Of a stretch of DNA of 64,000 bases, positions 28,524 through 37,339 are shown piece by piece. The notes below the pieces were generated by a model. The model was not told the origin of the DNA. It made no database searches and saw only the letters and a program-made list of their open reading frames with translations. Origin of the DNA: Paraburkholderia monticola (GTDB lineage Bacteria; Pseudomonadota; Gammaproteobacteria; Burkholderiales; Burkholderiaceae). Location of the stretch: positions 372,001 to 436,000 of the forward strand of contig NZ_LRBG01000001.1 of assembly GCF_001580545.1 (NCBI RefSeq), read 5' to 3'. Each line of letters opens with the position of its first letter. Positions within the stretch are counted from its first letter, which is position 1. The position numbers and the translations under genes were made by a program.

Positions 28524-29603
28524 ATGACTGGCGGTTTTCCGCGCCCCGCCCGGCGCCTGCCGATTGTCCCGTTCGGCCCGCTCGATTCGCCTGATTCGCT
28601 CGACCTGTTTCGTCAGTTGCGCTTGCTGTGCACCGTGGCCGCGCTGTTCGCGCTCGCCGCGCTGTCCGGCTGCAGCAGCCTGCTGTGGGGTCCGCAGCAG
28701 GCGCCGATCGTCGATGCGACGGTGATGCCCGTCGAGCCGGCGAGCGCGCCGGTCGCGGCTTCCGCGCCGGAGCCGGTCGAGGCCGAGGCGAGCGAGGGGC
28801 CCGGCGAGCCGAAGAAACCGAAGAAGCCGGTCGTCAAGCCGCACAAGGTCGAACCGCCGCCGCCCGTCGTCGCGCCGGCTCCGCCGCCGCCCCCGCCGCC
28901 GCCGCCGCTGATCGTGTTGCGTACGATCGAGCGCAGCGCCGCGCACACGCTGCTCGACAGCGAGGTACAGAAGCCCGACGGCAAGGTGGTCGGCCGCGCG
29001 GTCGACATGACCGCCGACGCGGCCGGCAAGCCGCGCGAGATGGTGGTCAATCTGCAAGGCTTCCTCGGCGTCGGCGACCGCAAGGTCAACTTCGCGTGGG
29101 GCGCGTTCCACTTCACGCCGGGCGCCAAGGGTGCGCCGATCACGCTGACCCCGACGGCCGTGCCGAGCGGCCCGAACAAGTCGAACGCGCTGGAGCTGCA
29201 ACTGCTCGATGCGACCGTCGAGCGCGCCAACGGCGCCAAGGTGGGTCGCGTGGTCGACGTGCTGATCGACGGCAATGCGCAGCCGCAGGCGGTCGTGCTC
29301 GACGTGAGCGGCATGGTCAGCACCGACCGGCGCACGATCGCCGCGAACTGGTCGGCGCTGCGCTTCGTCACGCGCGACAAGGAGTTGCATCCGCAGATCG
29401 ATCTGAGCGACGCGCAGATCAACGCGACGCCACCCTACACGAGCGACAAGCCGATCCGCGCGGTGTCGCCGGCCCCGCCCCCCGCGCCCGCGGCGAGCGC
29501 CGCGCCGGCCGCCTCGGCGCCGGCCGCCTCGGCGCCGACGGCCTCGGCGCCGCCGGGCGCGTCGACGGCCGTCGCGGTTTCCAACGCACGGGCGGTCCGA
29601 TGA
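28524..29603 (+). CDS. PRC-barrel lipoprotein with proline-rich linker
   Basis: 359 residues from ATG 28524. After a ~33-residue basic N-region there is a hydrophobic helix ending in the lipobox LAALSGC (Cys50), so the mature protein should be lipid-anchored. A low-complexity linker rich in Ala/Glu/Lys and then prolines (up to nine in a row) follows. Two PRC-barrel-like domains come next: LLDSEVQKPDGKVVGRAVDM and LLDATVERANGAKVGRVVDV mark their starts. The C-terminal tail is Ala/Ser/Pro-rich. The linker could cross the periplasm or peptidoglycan. The stop overlaps the MFS start (ATGA), so the two are coupled. Confidence 0.8.
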   Translation: MTGGFPRPARRLPIVPFGPLDSPDSLDLFRQLRLLCTVAALFALAALSGCSSLLWGPQQAPIVDATVMPVEPASAPVAASAPEPVEAEASEGPGEPKKPKKPVVKPHKVEPPPPVVAPAPPPPPPPPPLIVLRTIERSAAHTLLDSEVQKPDGKVVGRAVDMTADAAGKPREMVVNLQGFLGVGDRKVNFAWGAFHFTPGAKGAPITLTPTAVPSGPNKSNALELQLLDATVERANGAKVGRVVDVLIDGNAQPQAVVLDVSGMVSTDRRTIAANWSALRFVTRDKELHPQIDLSDAQINATPPYTSDKPIRAVSPAPPPAPAASAAPAASAPAASAPTASAPPGASTAVAVSNARAVR

Positions 29604-30868
29604 CGGTCCGCACTGTGGTCACGGCGCGAAGTCTGCGCGCGCTCGATTGGCTGAACTTCTTCGTCGCCAACGTGCAGACGGGCTTCGGGCCGTTCATCGC
29701 GTCGTACCTCGCGTCGCACAAGTGGACCCAGGGCGAGATCGGCATGGTGCTGTCGGTCGGCACCATCAGCGCGATGGTGAGCCAGGTGCCCGGCGGCGCC
29801 GCGGTCGACGCGTTGCGCAACAAGAAGGGCGCGGCCGCGTGGGCGATCGGCGCGATCATCCTCAGCGCGATGCTGCTCGCGATCAGCCCGACCGTGCTGC
29901 CGGTGATCGCCGCCGAGGTGTTCCACGGCTTCGCGAGCTGCATGCTGACGCCGGCGCTCGCCGCGATCTCGTTCGCGCTGGTGGGACGCGCGAACCTCGG
30001 CGACCGGCTCGGGCGCAACGCGCGTTGGGCGTCGATCGGCAGCGCGGTGGCGGCCGGTCTGATGGGCCTGTTCGGCGAGTACTACTCGCCGCGTGCGGTG
30101 TTCTTTCTGACCGCGGGCCTCGCCGTTCCCGCGCTGATCGCGCTGGCGATGATCCAGCGCACCGACACGATCGAGCTGCCGCAAGCTGTGCCCACTCCCG
30201 AGCAGCTCGAGCGGCGCGAGAGCCTGCGCGAGCTGCTGCGCGACAAGCGCATGCTGCTGTTCGCCGCGTGCATCGTGCTGTTCCATCTGTCGAACGCGGC
30301 GATGCTGAACCTGGCCGCCGGCGAAGTGACGGCCGGCATGGGCGATAACGTGCAGCTCGTGATCGCGGCGTGCATCATCGTGCCGCAGGCGATCGTCGCG
30401 ATGATGTCGCCGTGGGTCGGGCGTTCGGCCGAACGCTGGGGCCGCCGGCCGATCCTGCTGCTCGGCTTCTCGGCGCTGCCGATCCGCGCGCTGCTGTTCG
30501 CCGGCATCAGCAGTCCTTATCTGCTCGTGCCGGTGCAGATGCTCGACGGTTTGAGCGCCGCGGTGTTCGGCGTGATGCTGCCGCTGATCGCCGCCGACGT
30601 CGCCGGCGACAAGGGCCGCTACAACCTGTGCATCGGTCTGTTCGGGCTCGCGGCCGGGATCGGCGCGACGCTGAGCACGACGGCGGCGGGCTTCGTCGCC
30701 GATCGTTTCGGCAACACGGTGAGCTTCTTCGGTCTCGCGGCGGCCGGTGCGCTCGCGGTGCTGCTGGTGTGGGCGGCGATGCCCGAGACGCGCGATGCGG
30801 CGACGCTCAGCAACGGTAATGGGGATGGCGCGCCTGTGACCGGTCGGGGGAAGTCGGCGGCGAGGTGA
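29600..30868 (+). CDS. MFS transporter
   Basis: 422 residues with 12 predicted membrane helices, in the major facilitator superfamily. It starts MTVRTVVTARSLRALDWLNF; the frame is open far upstream but only as a shadow of the lipoprotein gene. Blocks such as GGAAVDALRNKKGAAAWAIG (the loop 2-3 motif region), MMSPWVGRSAERWGRRPILL (the equivalent motif of the second half) and GVMLPLIAADVAGDKGRYNL are clear. The substrate is unknown. It is translationally coupled to the preceding PRC-barrel lipoprotein and followed by a strong terminator. Confidence 0.9.
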   Translation: MTVRTVVTARSLRALDWLNFFVANVQTGFGPFIASYLASHKWTQGEIGMVLSVGTISAMVSQVPGGAAVDALRNKKGAAAWAIGAIILSAMLLAISPTVLPVIAAEVFHGFASCMLTPALAAISFALVGRANLGDRLGRNARWASIGSAVAAGLMGLFGEYYSPRAVFFLTAGLAVPALIALAMIQRTDTIELPQAVPTPEQLERRESLRELLRDKRMLLFAACIVLFHLSNAAMLNLAAGEVTAGMGDNVQLVIAACIIVPQAIVAMMSPWVGRSAERWGRRPILLLGFSALPIRALLFAGISSPYLLVPVQMLDGLSAAVFGVMLPLIAADVAGDKGRYNLCIGLFGLAAGIGATLSTTAAGFVADRFGNTVSFFGLAAAGALAVLLVWAAMPETRDAATLSNGNGDGAPVTGRGKSAAR

Positions 30869-30921
30869 GGCACGTGAGTGATGCGCGGCGTTCGTTTTAA
30901 CGCCGCACTGCAAATGGCGAA

Positions 30922-30956
30922 AGAGGCGCGATCGAAAAGATCGCGCCTCTTTTTTT
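30922..30956 (+). terminator. Strong intrinsic terminator after the MFS gene
   Basis: AGAGGCGCGATC (30922-30933) pairs perfectly with GATCGCGCCTCT (30939-30950) around GAAAA, followed by six Ts that extend the T of the stem. It ends the lipoprotein-MFS operon. Confidence 0.95.
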
Positions 30957-31091
30957 GGGGACATCCGCCGGTATCGGTCAACAGGAACTCTCGCGCACCG
31001 CCGATTTTTGCACTTGTAATTGACCCCGTGCATACTCTCTTTTCACTATGAAAGCGTGGCGCGGCGAGAAGACCGCTTCCCCGGAGATGCA

Positions 31092-31994
31092 ATGCGTTTT
31101 GATTTGCAGTCGCTGAAACTGTTCGTCGCTGTCTGTGAGCATGGCAGCATCGCCCGCGCGGCAGAAGCCGAAAATATCGCGCCTTCCGCGCTCAGCAAGC
31201 GCATGTCCCATCTCGAGGACACGCTCAAGAACGCCCTCTTCGTGCGCAGCAACAAGGGGCTCGAACTGACGGCCGCAGCCGCGGCTCTCCTGCAGCATGC
31301 CCGCGTCCTGCTGCGCGACATCGCACAGATGGAAAGCGAGTTGCTCGACCATGCCGAGGGTCTGCGCGGACAGATCCGGCTGCATGCCAGTCTCTCGACC
31401 ATCGTCCAGTACATCGCCAACGACATCCGCGACTTCCTCGCGCTGCATCCGGGGCTGCGCATCGATCTGCAGGACAGCCTGAGCCCGGCCGTGGTCCGCG
31501 CCGTCGCCGAAAACACGGCCGACATCGGCGTGTTCGGCGGCACGACCGTCACCACGGGCCTACAGGTCTATCCGTACCGCAGCGACCGGCTGGTGGTCAT
31601 CATGCCGCCGGATCACCCGCTCAGCCGCTTCGATAAAGTGAAGTTCCGCGAAGTGGCCGAGTACCCGCTGGTGGGGCCGCAGCCGGGCAGCTATCTGAAT
31701 TCGCTGGTGCTGCGCGCGGCGGCCGATCTCGACCATCCGCTCAAGCTGTCGATCCGCGTCAACGGCTTCGAGCCGGTGCGCAGCATGGTCGAAGCGCGGC
31801 TCGGCGTCGGCCTCGTGCCCGATCATCATGCGCGGCGCTACGTCAACTCGGCGCCGGTGGTCGCCGTCGAACTGGACGAGCCGTGGGCCGAACGGCACTG
31901 GAAAATCTGCGTGCGCGAAGCCGAGTCGCTGCCGGCGCCCGTGCAACTCCTGCTCAAGCACCTGCTCGCGCGTCACGATGCAGTAGACACCTGA
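31092..31994 (+). CDS. LysR-family transcriptional regulator, next to the leuCDB-like operon
   Basis: 300 residues from ATG 31092. Residues ~3-62 form the winged helix (LQSLKLFVAVCEHGSIARAA, SALSKRMSHLEDTLKNALFV); the effector domain follows. A short dyad TTTCA-CTA-TGAAA at 31041-31053, 38 bp before the start, could be its own operator. It is convergent with the last gene of the ten-gene operon at 32012-41637. In this family such a neighbour is usually the cluster's regulator, responding to the imported substrate, although here it sits at the distal end. Confidence 0.92.
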   Translation: MRFDLQSLKLFVAVCEHGSIARAAEAENIAPSALSKRMSHLEDTLKNALFVRSNKGLELTAAAAALLQHARVLLRDIAQMESELLDHAEGLRGQIRLHASLSTIVQYIANDIRDFLALHPGLRIDLQDSLSPAVVRAVAENTADIGVFGGTTVTTGLQVYPYRSDRLVVIMPPDHPLSRFDKVKFREVAEYPLVGPQPGSYLNSLVLRAAADLDHPLKLSIRVNGFEPVRSMVEARLGVGLVPDHHARRYVNSAPVVAVELDEPWAERHWKICVREAESLPAPVQLLLKHLLARHDAVDT

Positions 31995-32011
31995 TCGTCA
32001 CGACCAGCCCT

Positions 32012-32935
32012 TTACGAATACGCCAGCTTCAATCCGGCTTGCGGCCAGGGCATCGTGCCGAGCCGTCCCGTGCCCGATAGCGTGAGGTAAGCCGTTTTCA
32101 TGTCGGCGCCGCCGAAGCAGATGTTGGTCACCATGCCATCGGGCACCATCACCTGTCGCAGCACCTCGCCCGACGGCGCGACCACCGTGATGCAGCCGGT
32201 GACGAGCGTGGCCACGCAGATGTTTCCTTCCGCGTCCACGGCCAGGCTGTCGAAGCGCTGATAACCCGGCAGCCCGCACACGAGCCGGCCGCCGTGCGGC
32301 GACGGATACGGATGCTTGCGCGCGCGGCCGGGCTCCTCCAGATCGAACGCCCACAGCCGCGCAGTCTCGGTCTCCGCCACATAGACGACACGGTCGTCCG
32401 GCGAGAGGCCGACCCCGTTGGCCGTCGTCAGCGGGTAAGCGACTTCGACGATCGCCGATCCATCGGCGCGTCCGTAGTAGAGACCCGCATGATCCCGGTC
32501 GCGCAGCCGGTTCTTGCCGAAGTCGGTGAAGTAGAAGCCGCCGTCGTGGTCGAACACGATGTCGTTGGGCCCGCACAGCGGATGCTCGCCGCAGCGGTCG
32601 TACAACGTGGTCAGTGCGCCTGTTCGCGGGTCGAAGCGCTCGATGCGGCCGCTCGTATAACGCGGATGCACACCGGGCTTCGTGCGATTCAAGCCGGCAA
32701 CGGTACGGAACAGGAAACCTCCGTTGTTGCAGATGTAGAACACGCCATCCGGTCCCAGCGCCAGCCCATTGGGTCCGCCGCCGATCTCCGCCACGACGCT
32801 CACCGTGCCGTCGGCGGCTACGCGGCTGAGGGTCTCGCGCTCGATTTCCACCAGCACGATCGAGCCATCGGCCATCGCCACGGGCCCTTCGGGAAATTTC
32901 AGTCCTTCGGCCAGGATGCGGATGCCGCTCTCCAT
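32012..32935 (-). CDS. SMP-30/gluconolactonase family protein
   Basis: 307 residues from ATG 32935, which has GAGGAGGGG upstream; the longer frame to 32971 is rejected for that reason. A six-bladed beta-propeller lactonase of the SMP-30/regucalcin family, probably cytoplasmic. Metal-ligand segments are visible: LKFPEGPVAMADG (Glu), GGGPNGLALGPDG (Asn), GPNDIVFDHDGGFYFTDFG (Asn) and DSLAVDAEGNICVATL (Asp). These enzymes open sugar-acid or hydroxy-acid lactones. It is the last gene of the leuCDB-like operon, 19 bp after a binding-protein gene, so the pathway probably passes through a lactone. Confidence 0.9.
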   Translation of the reverse strand: MESGIRILAEGLKFPEGPVAMADGSIVLVEIERETLSRVAADGTVSVVAEIGGGPNGLALGPDGVFYICNNGGFLFRTVAGLNRTKPGVHPRYTSGRIERFDPRTGALTTLYDRCGEHPLCGPNDIVFDHDGGFYFTDFGKNRLRDRDHAGLYYGRADGSAIVEVAYPLTTANGVGLSPDDRVVYVAETETARLWAFDLEEPGRARKHPYPSPHGGRLVCGLPGYQRFDSLAVDAEGNICVATLVTGCITVVAPSGEVLRQVMVPDGMVTNICFGGADMKTAYLTLSGTGRLGTMPWPQAGLKLAYS

Positions 32936-32954
32936 CGTTACCCCTCCTCGCAAA

Positions 32955-33980
32955 TCAGTGCTTGCCTGCATTCTCGACGAAGTGATTGTCGTAAGTGGCC
33001 TTCAGGTCGATCGACGCACGGCCGATCTCGGGATCGAAAGCGGCCAGCACGTCGCGGACCGTATGCGCGGCGGCGTCCGTCATCAGGCCGTCACGTGAAA
33101 TGCAGCTCTGCATGTTGCCGTAGGCTCGCGCGAACACATCCTTGTCCGCCAGAGCATATTGGGGCGGCACGGCTGCCGCGACCTGCTCAGGTGTCGCGTG
33201 CGCCATCCAGCGCTCGGCTTCGAGGATGGCGTCCGTCACCGCCTGCACGGTATTGGGATATTTCGCGGCGAACTCTCGGGTCGTGTAGATGGACGCTTCC
33301 GGATAATCGCCGCCCAGCGTCGCGCGGGTTCCAGCGGGATCGCGCATCACGGCCAGCGGGTAGAGATCGCCACTGCCCTGCAGCACGGTTGCGACGGGAT
33401 CGTTGCTCATCAACGCATCGATCTGCCCGCTGCGCGCCGCGGCAATCGCACCCGCCGATGAGCCCACGCCGATGATCGACACATCGCCCGGCTTCACGCC
33501 GGCCTTGTTCAGCAGGTAGTTCACGCCCATGTGGAAACTCGAACCTGGCGAGCTCACACCGATGCGCATGCCCTTCAGGTCCGCATACGACTTGACCTTG
33601 CCGTGGCTCGCGCGGGTCACGCCGAACACCCAGCCGGGGCAGGAGGCCAGGGTCACGAACGACACCAGCTTCTGTCCCTTGGCCGCCATCGTGATCGTGT
33701 TCGAATAGGCGCCGGCGACGATGTCGGCGCTGCCGCCCAGCATCGCCTGCAGCGCCTTCGCACCGCCGCTGAACACGCCGATCTCGACGTCCAGCCCGGC
33801 CTGCTTGAAGTACCCCCGGCTGTCCGCGATGACGAACGGCAGATACGGAAAGCCCACGCCCGCGGCGGCCAGGTAAACCTTGGATTTCTCCGGCACGGGC
33901 GCGGCGCTCGCGGCCGACTGGCTGATGAGCGCCGCGCACGCGCACAGTACTGGCAAGAGCAGGCGCCTGATCGTTGTCAC
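32955..33980 (-). CDS. NMT1/THI5-like ABC substrate-binding protein, second copy
   Basis: 341 residues beginning at GTG 33980, chosen because GGAGA precedes it and a clean signal peptide follows (MVTTIRRLLLPVLCACAALI, cleavage near ASA). A type II periplasmic binding protein of the NMT1/SsuA group that binds small carboxylates, sulfonates or pyrimidines. It is a clear paralogue of the protein at 37336-38361: both have LLGGS/MLGGSADxVAGAYSNTITMA, CPGWxFGV, DLKGMRIGVS and end near TYDNHFVE. The ABC permease and ATPase are three genes upstream. It may give the transporter a second ligand. Confidence 0.91.
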   Translation of the reverse strand: MTTIRRLLLPVLCACAALISQSAASAAPVPEKSKVYLAAAGVGFPYLPFVIADSRGYFKQAGLDVEIGVFSGGAKALQAMLGGSADIVAGAYSNTITMAAKGQKLVSFVTLASCPGWVFGVTRASHGKVKSYADLKGMRIGVSSPGSSFHMGVNYLLNKAGVKPGDVSIIGVGSSAGAIAAARSGQIDALMSNDPVATVLQGSGDLYPLAVMRDPAGTRATLGGDYPEASIYTTREFAAKYPNTVQAVTDAILEAERWMAHATPEQVAAAVPPQYALADKDVFARAYGNMQSCISRDGLMTDAAAHTVRDVLAAFDPEIGRASIDLKATYDNHFVENAGKH

Positions 33981-34024
33981 GATGGTTTGTCTCCAGGTTT
34001 TGCGGAACAGCGCGGCCCAGTGTT

Positions 34025-34867
34025 TCAGCCCTGCACGACGTTCTGACGCTGCTGGCCCAGGCCCGCGATGCCGAGCGTCACCACATCGTCCGGCTTCAGA
34101 TAGGTGGGCGGCTTCTGCCCCAAGCCGACGCCCGGCGGCGTGCCCGTGGAAATGATATCGCCAGGCTGCAGCGACATGAACTGAGACAGATAGGCCACCA
34201 GAAAACGTACGCCGTAAATCATCGTGGCGGTACTGCCGTTCTGATAGCGATGGCCGTTGACCTCGAGCCACATCGGCAGCGCCTGCGGGTCGGGCACCTC
34301 GTCGGCAGTGACGAGCCACGGGCCCGTCGGACCGAAGGTGTCGGCCGACTTGCCCTTGGTCCACTGCCCCTGGCGCTCGGCCTGGAACGCGCGCTCGGAC
34401 ACGTCGTTGACGACGCAATAGCCGGCCACATGATCCATCGCATCGCGTTCGCTCACGTACTTCGCGGTCTTGCCGATGACGACGCCGAGCTCGACCTCCC
34501 AGTCGGTCTTGAGCGCGTTGCGCGGAATCTCGATGGTGTCGTTCGGGCCGACCATCGCGCTGGTAGCCTTCATGAAGACGATGGGCTCCGGCGGGATCTG
34601 CGCGCCCGTCTCGGCGGCGTGGTCGGAATAATTCAGGCCGATGCAGATGAACTTGCGCGTGCCGCCCACGCAGGCACCCAGGCGCGGATTGCCTTCCACG
34701 CGCGGCAGCGACGCGGCATCGAGCGCTCTCAGGCGAGCGAGGCTCCCGGGCAGCAGAACGTCGCCGGCGATGTCGGCCACGTGGCCCGACAAATCCCGCA
34801 CGTTCCCATCTTCATCGAGAAGGCCCGGCTTCTCATGACCCGCCGGACCGTAGCGCAGCAGCTTCAT
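34025..34867 (-). CDS. Fumarylacetoacetate hydrolase family protein
   Basis: 280 residues from ATG 34867. FAH-fold enzymes cleave C-C bonds in, or decarboxylate, beta-diketo acids. Metal ligands are in DWEVELGVVIG (Glu-x-Glu) and VVNDVSER (Asp). The KGKSADTFGPTGPWLV block is typical of the group annotated as ureidoglycolate lyase or as 2,4-diketo-3-deoxy-L-rhamnonate hydrolase. With an SDR gene 13 bp upstream and a lactonase downstream, a diketo-acid hydrolase is the better reading here. That would place it at the last step of an oxidative acid pathway; this is inferred from context. Confidence 0.9.
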   Translation of the reverse strand: MKLLRYGPAGHEKPGLLDEDGNVRDLSGHVADIAGDVLLPGSLARLRALDAASLPRVEGNPRLGACVGGTRKFICIGLNYSDHAAETGAQIPPEPIVFMKATSAMVGPNDTIEIPRNALKTDWEVELGVVIGKTAKYVSERDAMDHVAGYCVVNDVSERAFQAERQGQWTKGKSADTFGPTGPWLVTADEVPDPQALPMWLEVNGHRYQNGSTATMIYGVRFLVAYLSQFMSLQPGDIISTGTPPGVGLGQKPPTYLKPDDVVTLGIAGLGQQRQNVVQG

Positions 34868-34880
34868 AGATACGTCCCCG

Positions 34881-35636
34881 TCAGTAGGTGGCGCGACCGC
34901 CGGACAGATCGAAAACCCCGGCCGTCGTAAAGGAATTCTCTTCACTGGCAAGCCACGCGATCATCGCGGCCGCTTCATCGAGTTCGAGGAAACGTCCGCG
35001 CGGAATCTTGCCGAGCATGTATTCGATGTGCTCGGGCGCCTGCTCCATTGCGCCGGGGGTGCGCGCCACGGCAGGCGTGACGCAGTTGACCGCGATGTCG
35101 TGGCGCGCCAGTTCCTTGCCGAGCGACTTGGTCATCGCGATGACCGCGGCCTTCGCCGAACTGTACGCGGCGGCGTTCGGATTGCCTTCCTTGCCGGCGA
35201 CGGACGCCAGGTTGACGATACGGCCATAGTTCTGGCCGACCATCACGGGCACCACGGCGCGGCAGCAGTGGAAGGTGCCGTTGATGTCGACATCGATCAC
35301 CTGCTTCCACACGTCGACGGGATACTCGGCCAGCGTGGCATTGGGCCCGACGATGGCCGCGTTATTGATCAGGATGTCGATACGTCCGGTTGCTTTCAGC
35401 GTGCCCGCCACGGCCGCCTCGACGCTCGCGTAGTCGGCGATGTCGACGCGCTCGAAGTGAACGTCGTGATTGCCCAGTTCGGCCCGCGCCTGTTCCATGC
35501 CCGCGGCATTGATGTCCCAGATCACGAGGCGCGCGCCGGAGCCCAGCAGCCGGCGGCCGACCGCGAGGCCGATACCTTGTGCGCCGCCCGTCACGACGGC
35601 GACGCGGTCCTTCAGGTTGATAGCGTTGGTCTGCAA
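34881..35636 (-). CDS. SDR-family NAD(P)-dependent oxidoreductase
   Basis: 251 residues from TTG 35636, which has GAGGA 7 bp upstream; the longer frame to 35675 lacks support. A classical short-chain dehydrogenase: TGGAQGIGLAVG binds NAD(P), NNAAIV follows, and the catalytic Ser-Tyr-Lys lie in NLASVAGKEGNPNAAAYSSAK. The related groups oxidise hydroxyls on sugar acids such as 2-keto-3-deoxy-rhamnonate or fuconate. It precedes the FAH gene by 13 bp, so the two products may act in sequence: oxidation to a diketo acid, then hydrolysis. Confidence 0.92.
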   Translation of the reverse strand: MQTNAINLKDRVAVVTGGAQGIGLAVGRRLLGSGARLVIWDINAAGMEQARAELGNHDVHFERVDIADYASVEAAVAGTLKATGRIDILINNAAIVGPNATLAEYPVDVWKQVIDVDINGTFHCCRAVVPVMVGQNYGRIVNLASVAGKEGNPNAAAYSSAKAAVIAMTKSLGKELARHDIAVNCVTPAVARTPGAMEQAPEHIEYMLGKIPRGRFLELDEAAAMIAWLASEENSFTTAGVFDLSGGRATY

Positions 35637-35697
35637 AATGTTTTCCTCAAAGTTGATTCGTCGAGCGCGGCCCATTCACCTGCATGCGTGCGTACGC

Positions 35698-36504
35698 TCA
35701 TGCGCTCGCGGCCACGGTCTGCCCGGCCACGGGGCGCCAGCGCAGCAGGTAACCTTCGACCATCGACACCGCCGTATCGAGCGCCAGTGCAAACACCGTC
35801 AGCACGAGGATGCCCGCGATGACCGAGTTCATGTCGAACACACCCTCTGCCAGCAGAATCAGATAACCCACGCCCTTCTCCGAGCCCAGGTACTCGCCCA
35901 CCACGCTGCCCACGAACGCGATGCCGATCGCGTTGTGCAGGCTCGAGAACACCCAGCTCGTCGCCGAAGGCAGGTACACGTGGCGCATCAGCTGACGCGG
36001 GCTGGCGCCCAGCATGCGCGTATTGGATAGCACCGCCGGGCTGACCTCGCGGACCCCTTGAAAGACGTTGAAGAACACCACGAAGAACACCAGCGTCACG
36101 CCCAATGCCACCTTGGACCAGATGCCGAGGCCGAACCAGAGCGCGAAGATCGGTGCAAAGATCAGGCGCGGCATGGAATTCATGGCCTTGATGAACGGAT
36201 CGAACACGACCGCGAGGAACGGGTCGAGCGCGAGCCACAGACCGCACCCGAGGCCCAACACCGTGCCGATCGCGAACGCCAGCATGGTTTCGACCAGCGT
36301 CGTATAGAGATGGCGAAACACCGAGCCCGTCACGATCCAGTCGACGATCCGACGAGCGACGCCGATGGGATCGCCGAAGAAAAAGGGCGACAGCCATTTC
36401 TGGTGGGTACCGAGCCACCACAGGAACAGGACGCCGAACAGCAGCGCCATCCGGGTGACGAGCACAGTGAACTTGTTGTTCGGGTCAAACACGGTTGCGC
36501 GCAT
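35698..36504 (-). CDS. ABC transporter permease (SsuC/TauC-like)
   Basis: 268 residues with about six membrane helices. The EAA loop appears as GASPRQLMRHVYLPSATSWV, in the form seen in BPD_transp_1 permeases of nitrate, sulfonate and taurine type. It forms the membrane channel for the ATPase at 36485 (20-bp gene overlap) and the NMT1-type binding proteins of the same operon. Located in the inner membrane. The substrate cannot be told from the permease. Confidence 0.93.
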   Translation of the reverse strand: MRATVFDPNNKFTVLVTRMALLFGVLFLWWLGTHQKWLSPFFFGDPIGVARRIVDWIVTGSVFRHLYTTLVETMLAFAIGTVLGLGCGLWLALDPFLAVVFDPFIKAMNSMPRLIFAPIFALWFGLGIWSKVALGVTLVFFVVFFNVFQGVREVSPAVLSNTRMLGASPRQLMRHVYLPSATSWVFSSLHNAIGIAFVGSVVGEYLGSEKGVGYLILLAEGVFDMNSVIAGILVLTVFALALDTAVSMVEGYLLRWRPVAGQTVAASA

Positions 36505-37339
36505 AGCTTTTCAGAACCTCCCCTCGAAGCACGTCCCAGATCTGGGTGTGCAGTTGCAGGAAACGTTGCGACATACGGATTTCCGACATTTCGCGCGGAC
36601 GCTCGAGGTCGATCTCGAACTCGGCGATAGGCCGCGTACCGGGCCCCGCCGACAGCACGATGACGCGATCCGACAACGAGATGGCCTCTTCGAGATCGTG
36701 CGTCACGAACATCACCGACTTCCGGTCTTGCGACCACAGCCGCAGCAACTCGTCTTCCATCAGATGCCGGGTCTGGATGTCCAGTGCGCTGAATGGCTCG
36801 TCCATCAGGATGATGCGAGGATTCAGCGCGAGCGCCTGCGCGAGCCCGGCACGCTTGCGCATGCCGCCCGACAGCTGATGCGGGTACTTCTTGCCGTGCC
36901 CGTGCAAGCCCACCCGCTTCAGCCATTCGCGCGCGACGCCGAGAGCCTCTTCGCGTGGCATGCCGCGGAAGATCAGGCCGATCGCGATGTTTTCTTCGGC
37001 GGTCTTCCAGGGCATCAGCGCGTCCACCTGGAACAGATAGGCGGCTTGCGTGTTCAGGCCGTTGGTCAGCTTGCGGCCGAATACGCTCAGGCTGCCCGAC
37101 GAAGGCCGCGTCAGCCCGGCCGCGACGTTCAGCAGCGTGGACTTGCCGCAGCCCGTGGGCCCGACGATCGAGACGAACTCTCCGTCGCCGATCGTCAGGT
37201 TGCCGCCGGACACGGCCGTGTACGTCGGCGCGTTCTTGCCGTTGCCGGCGAAGGTGCACGTCACGTTGTCGAAGCGCAGCGCTTCGCGCACCTGGGCGGG
37301 GCCGGTATCGAGCGGGACACTACACGGCGCCGTGCTCAT
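36485..37339 (-). CDS. ABC transporter ATP-binding protein (SsuB/TauB-like)
   Basis: 284 residues. Walker A is GPTGCGKSTLLN (about residues 60-71), the signature is LSGGMRKRAGLAQAL, Walker B is IILMDEPFSALD and the switch histidine is in FVTHDLEEA. The family energises import of nitrate, sulfonates, taurine or aromatic acids. Its ATG overlaps the stop of the first binding-protein gene (ATGA, 37336-37339) and its end overlaps the permease, so the three transporter genes are translationally coupled. Confidence 0.94.
   Translation of the reverse strand: MSTAPCSVPLDTGPAQVREALRFDNVTCTFAGNGKNAPTYTAVSGGNLTIGDGEFVSIVGPTGCGKSTLLNVAAGLTRPSSGSLSVFGRKLTNGLNTQAAYLFQVDALMPWKTAEENIAIGLIFRGMPREEALGVAREWLKRVGLHGHGKKYPHQLSGGMRKRAGLAQALALNPRIILMDEPFSALDIQTRHLMEDELLRLWSQDRKSVMFVTHDLEEAISLSDRVIVLSAGPGTRPIAEFEIDLERPREMSEIRMSQRFLQLHTQIWDVLRGEVLKSYARNRV

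Noticed and set aside
28860..28920. Proline-codon run in the PRC-barrel gene as a repeat element or frameshift
   Set aside because: The frame is uninterrupted and both flanking domains are intact. It encodes a proline-rich linker.
29435..31033. 532-codon minus-strand open frame
   Set aside because: Antisense to the MFS gene and running through its terminator; Arg/His/Gln-rich without domains.
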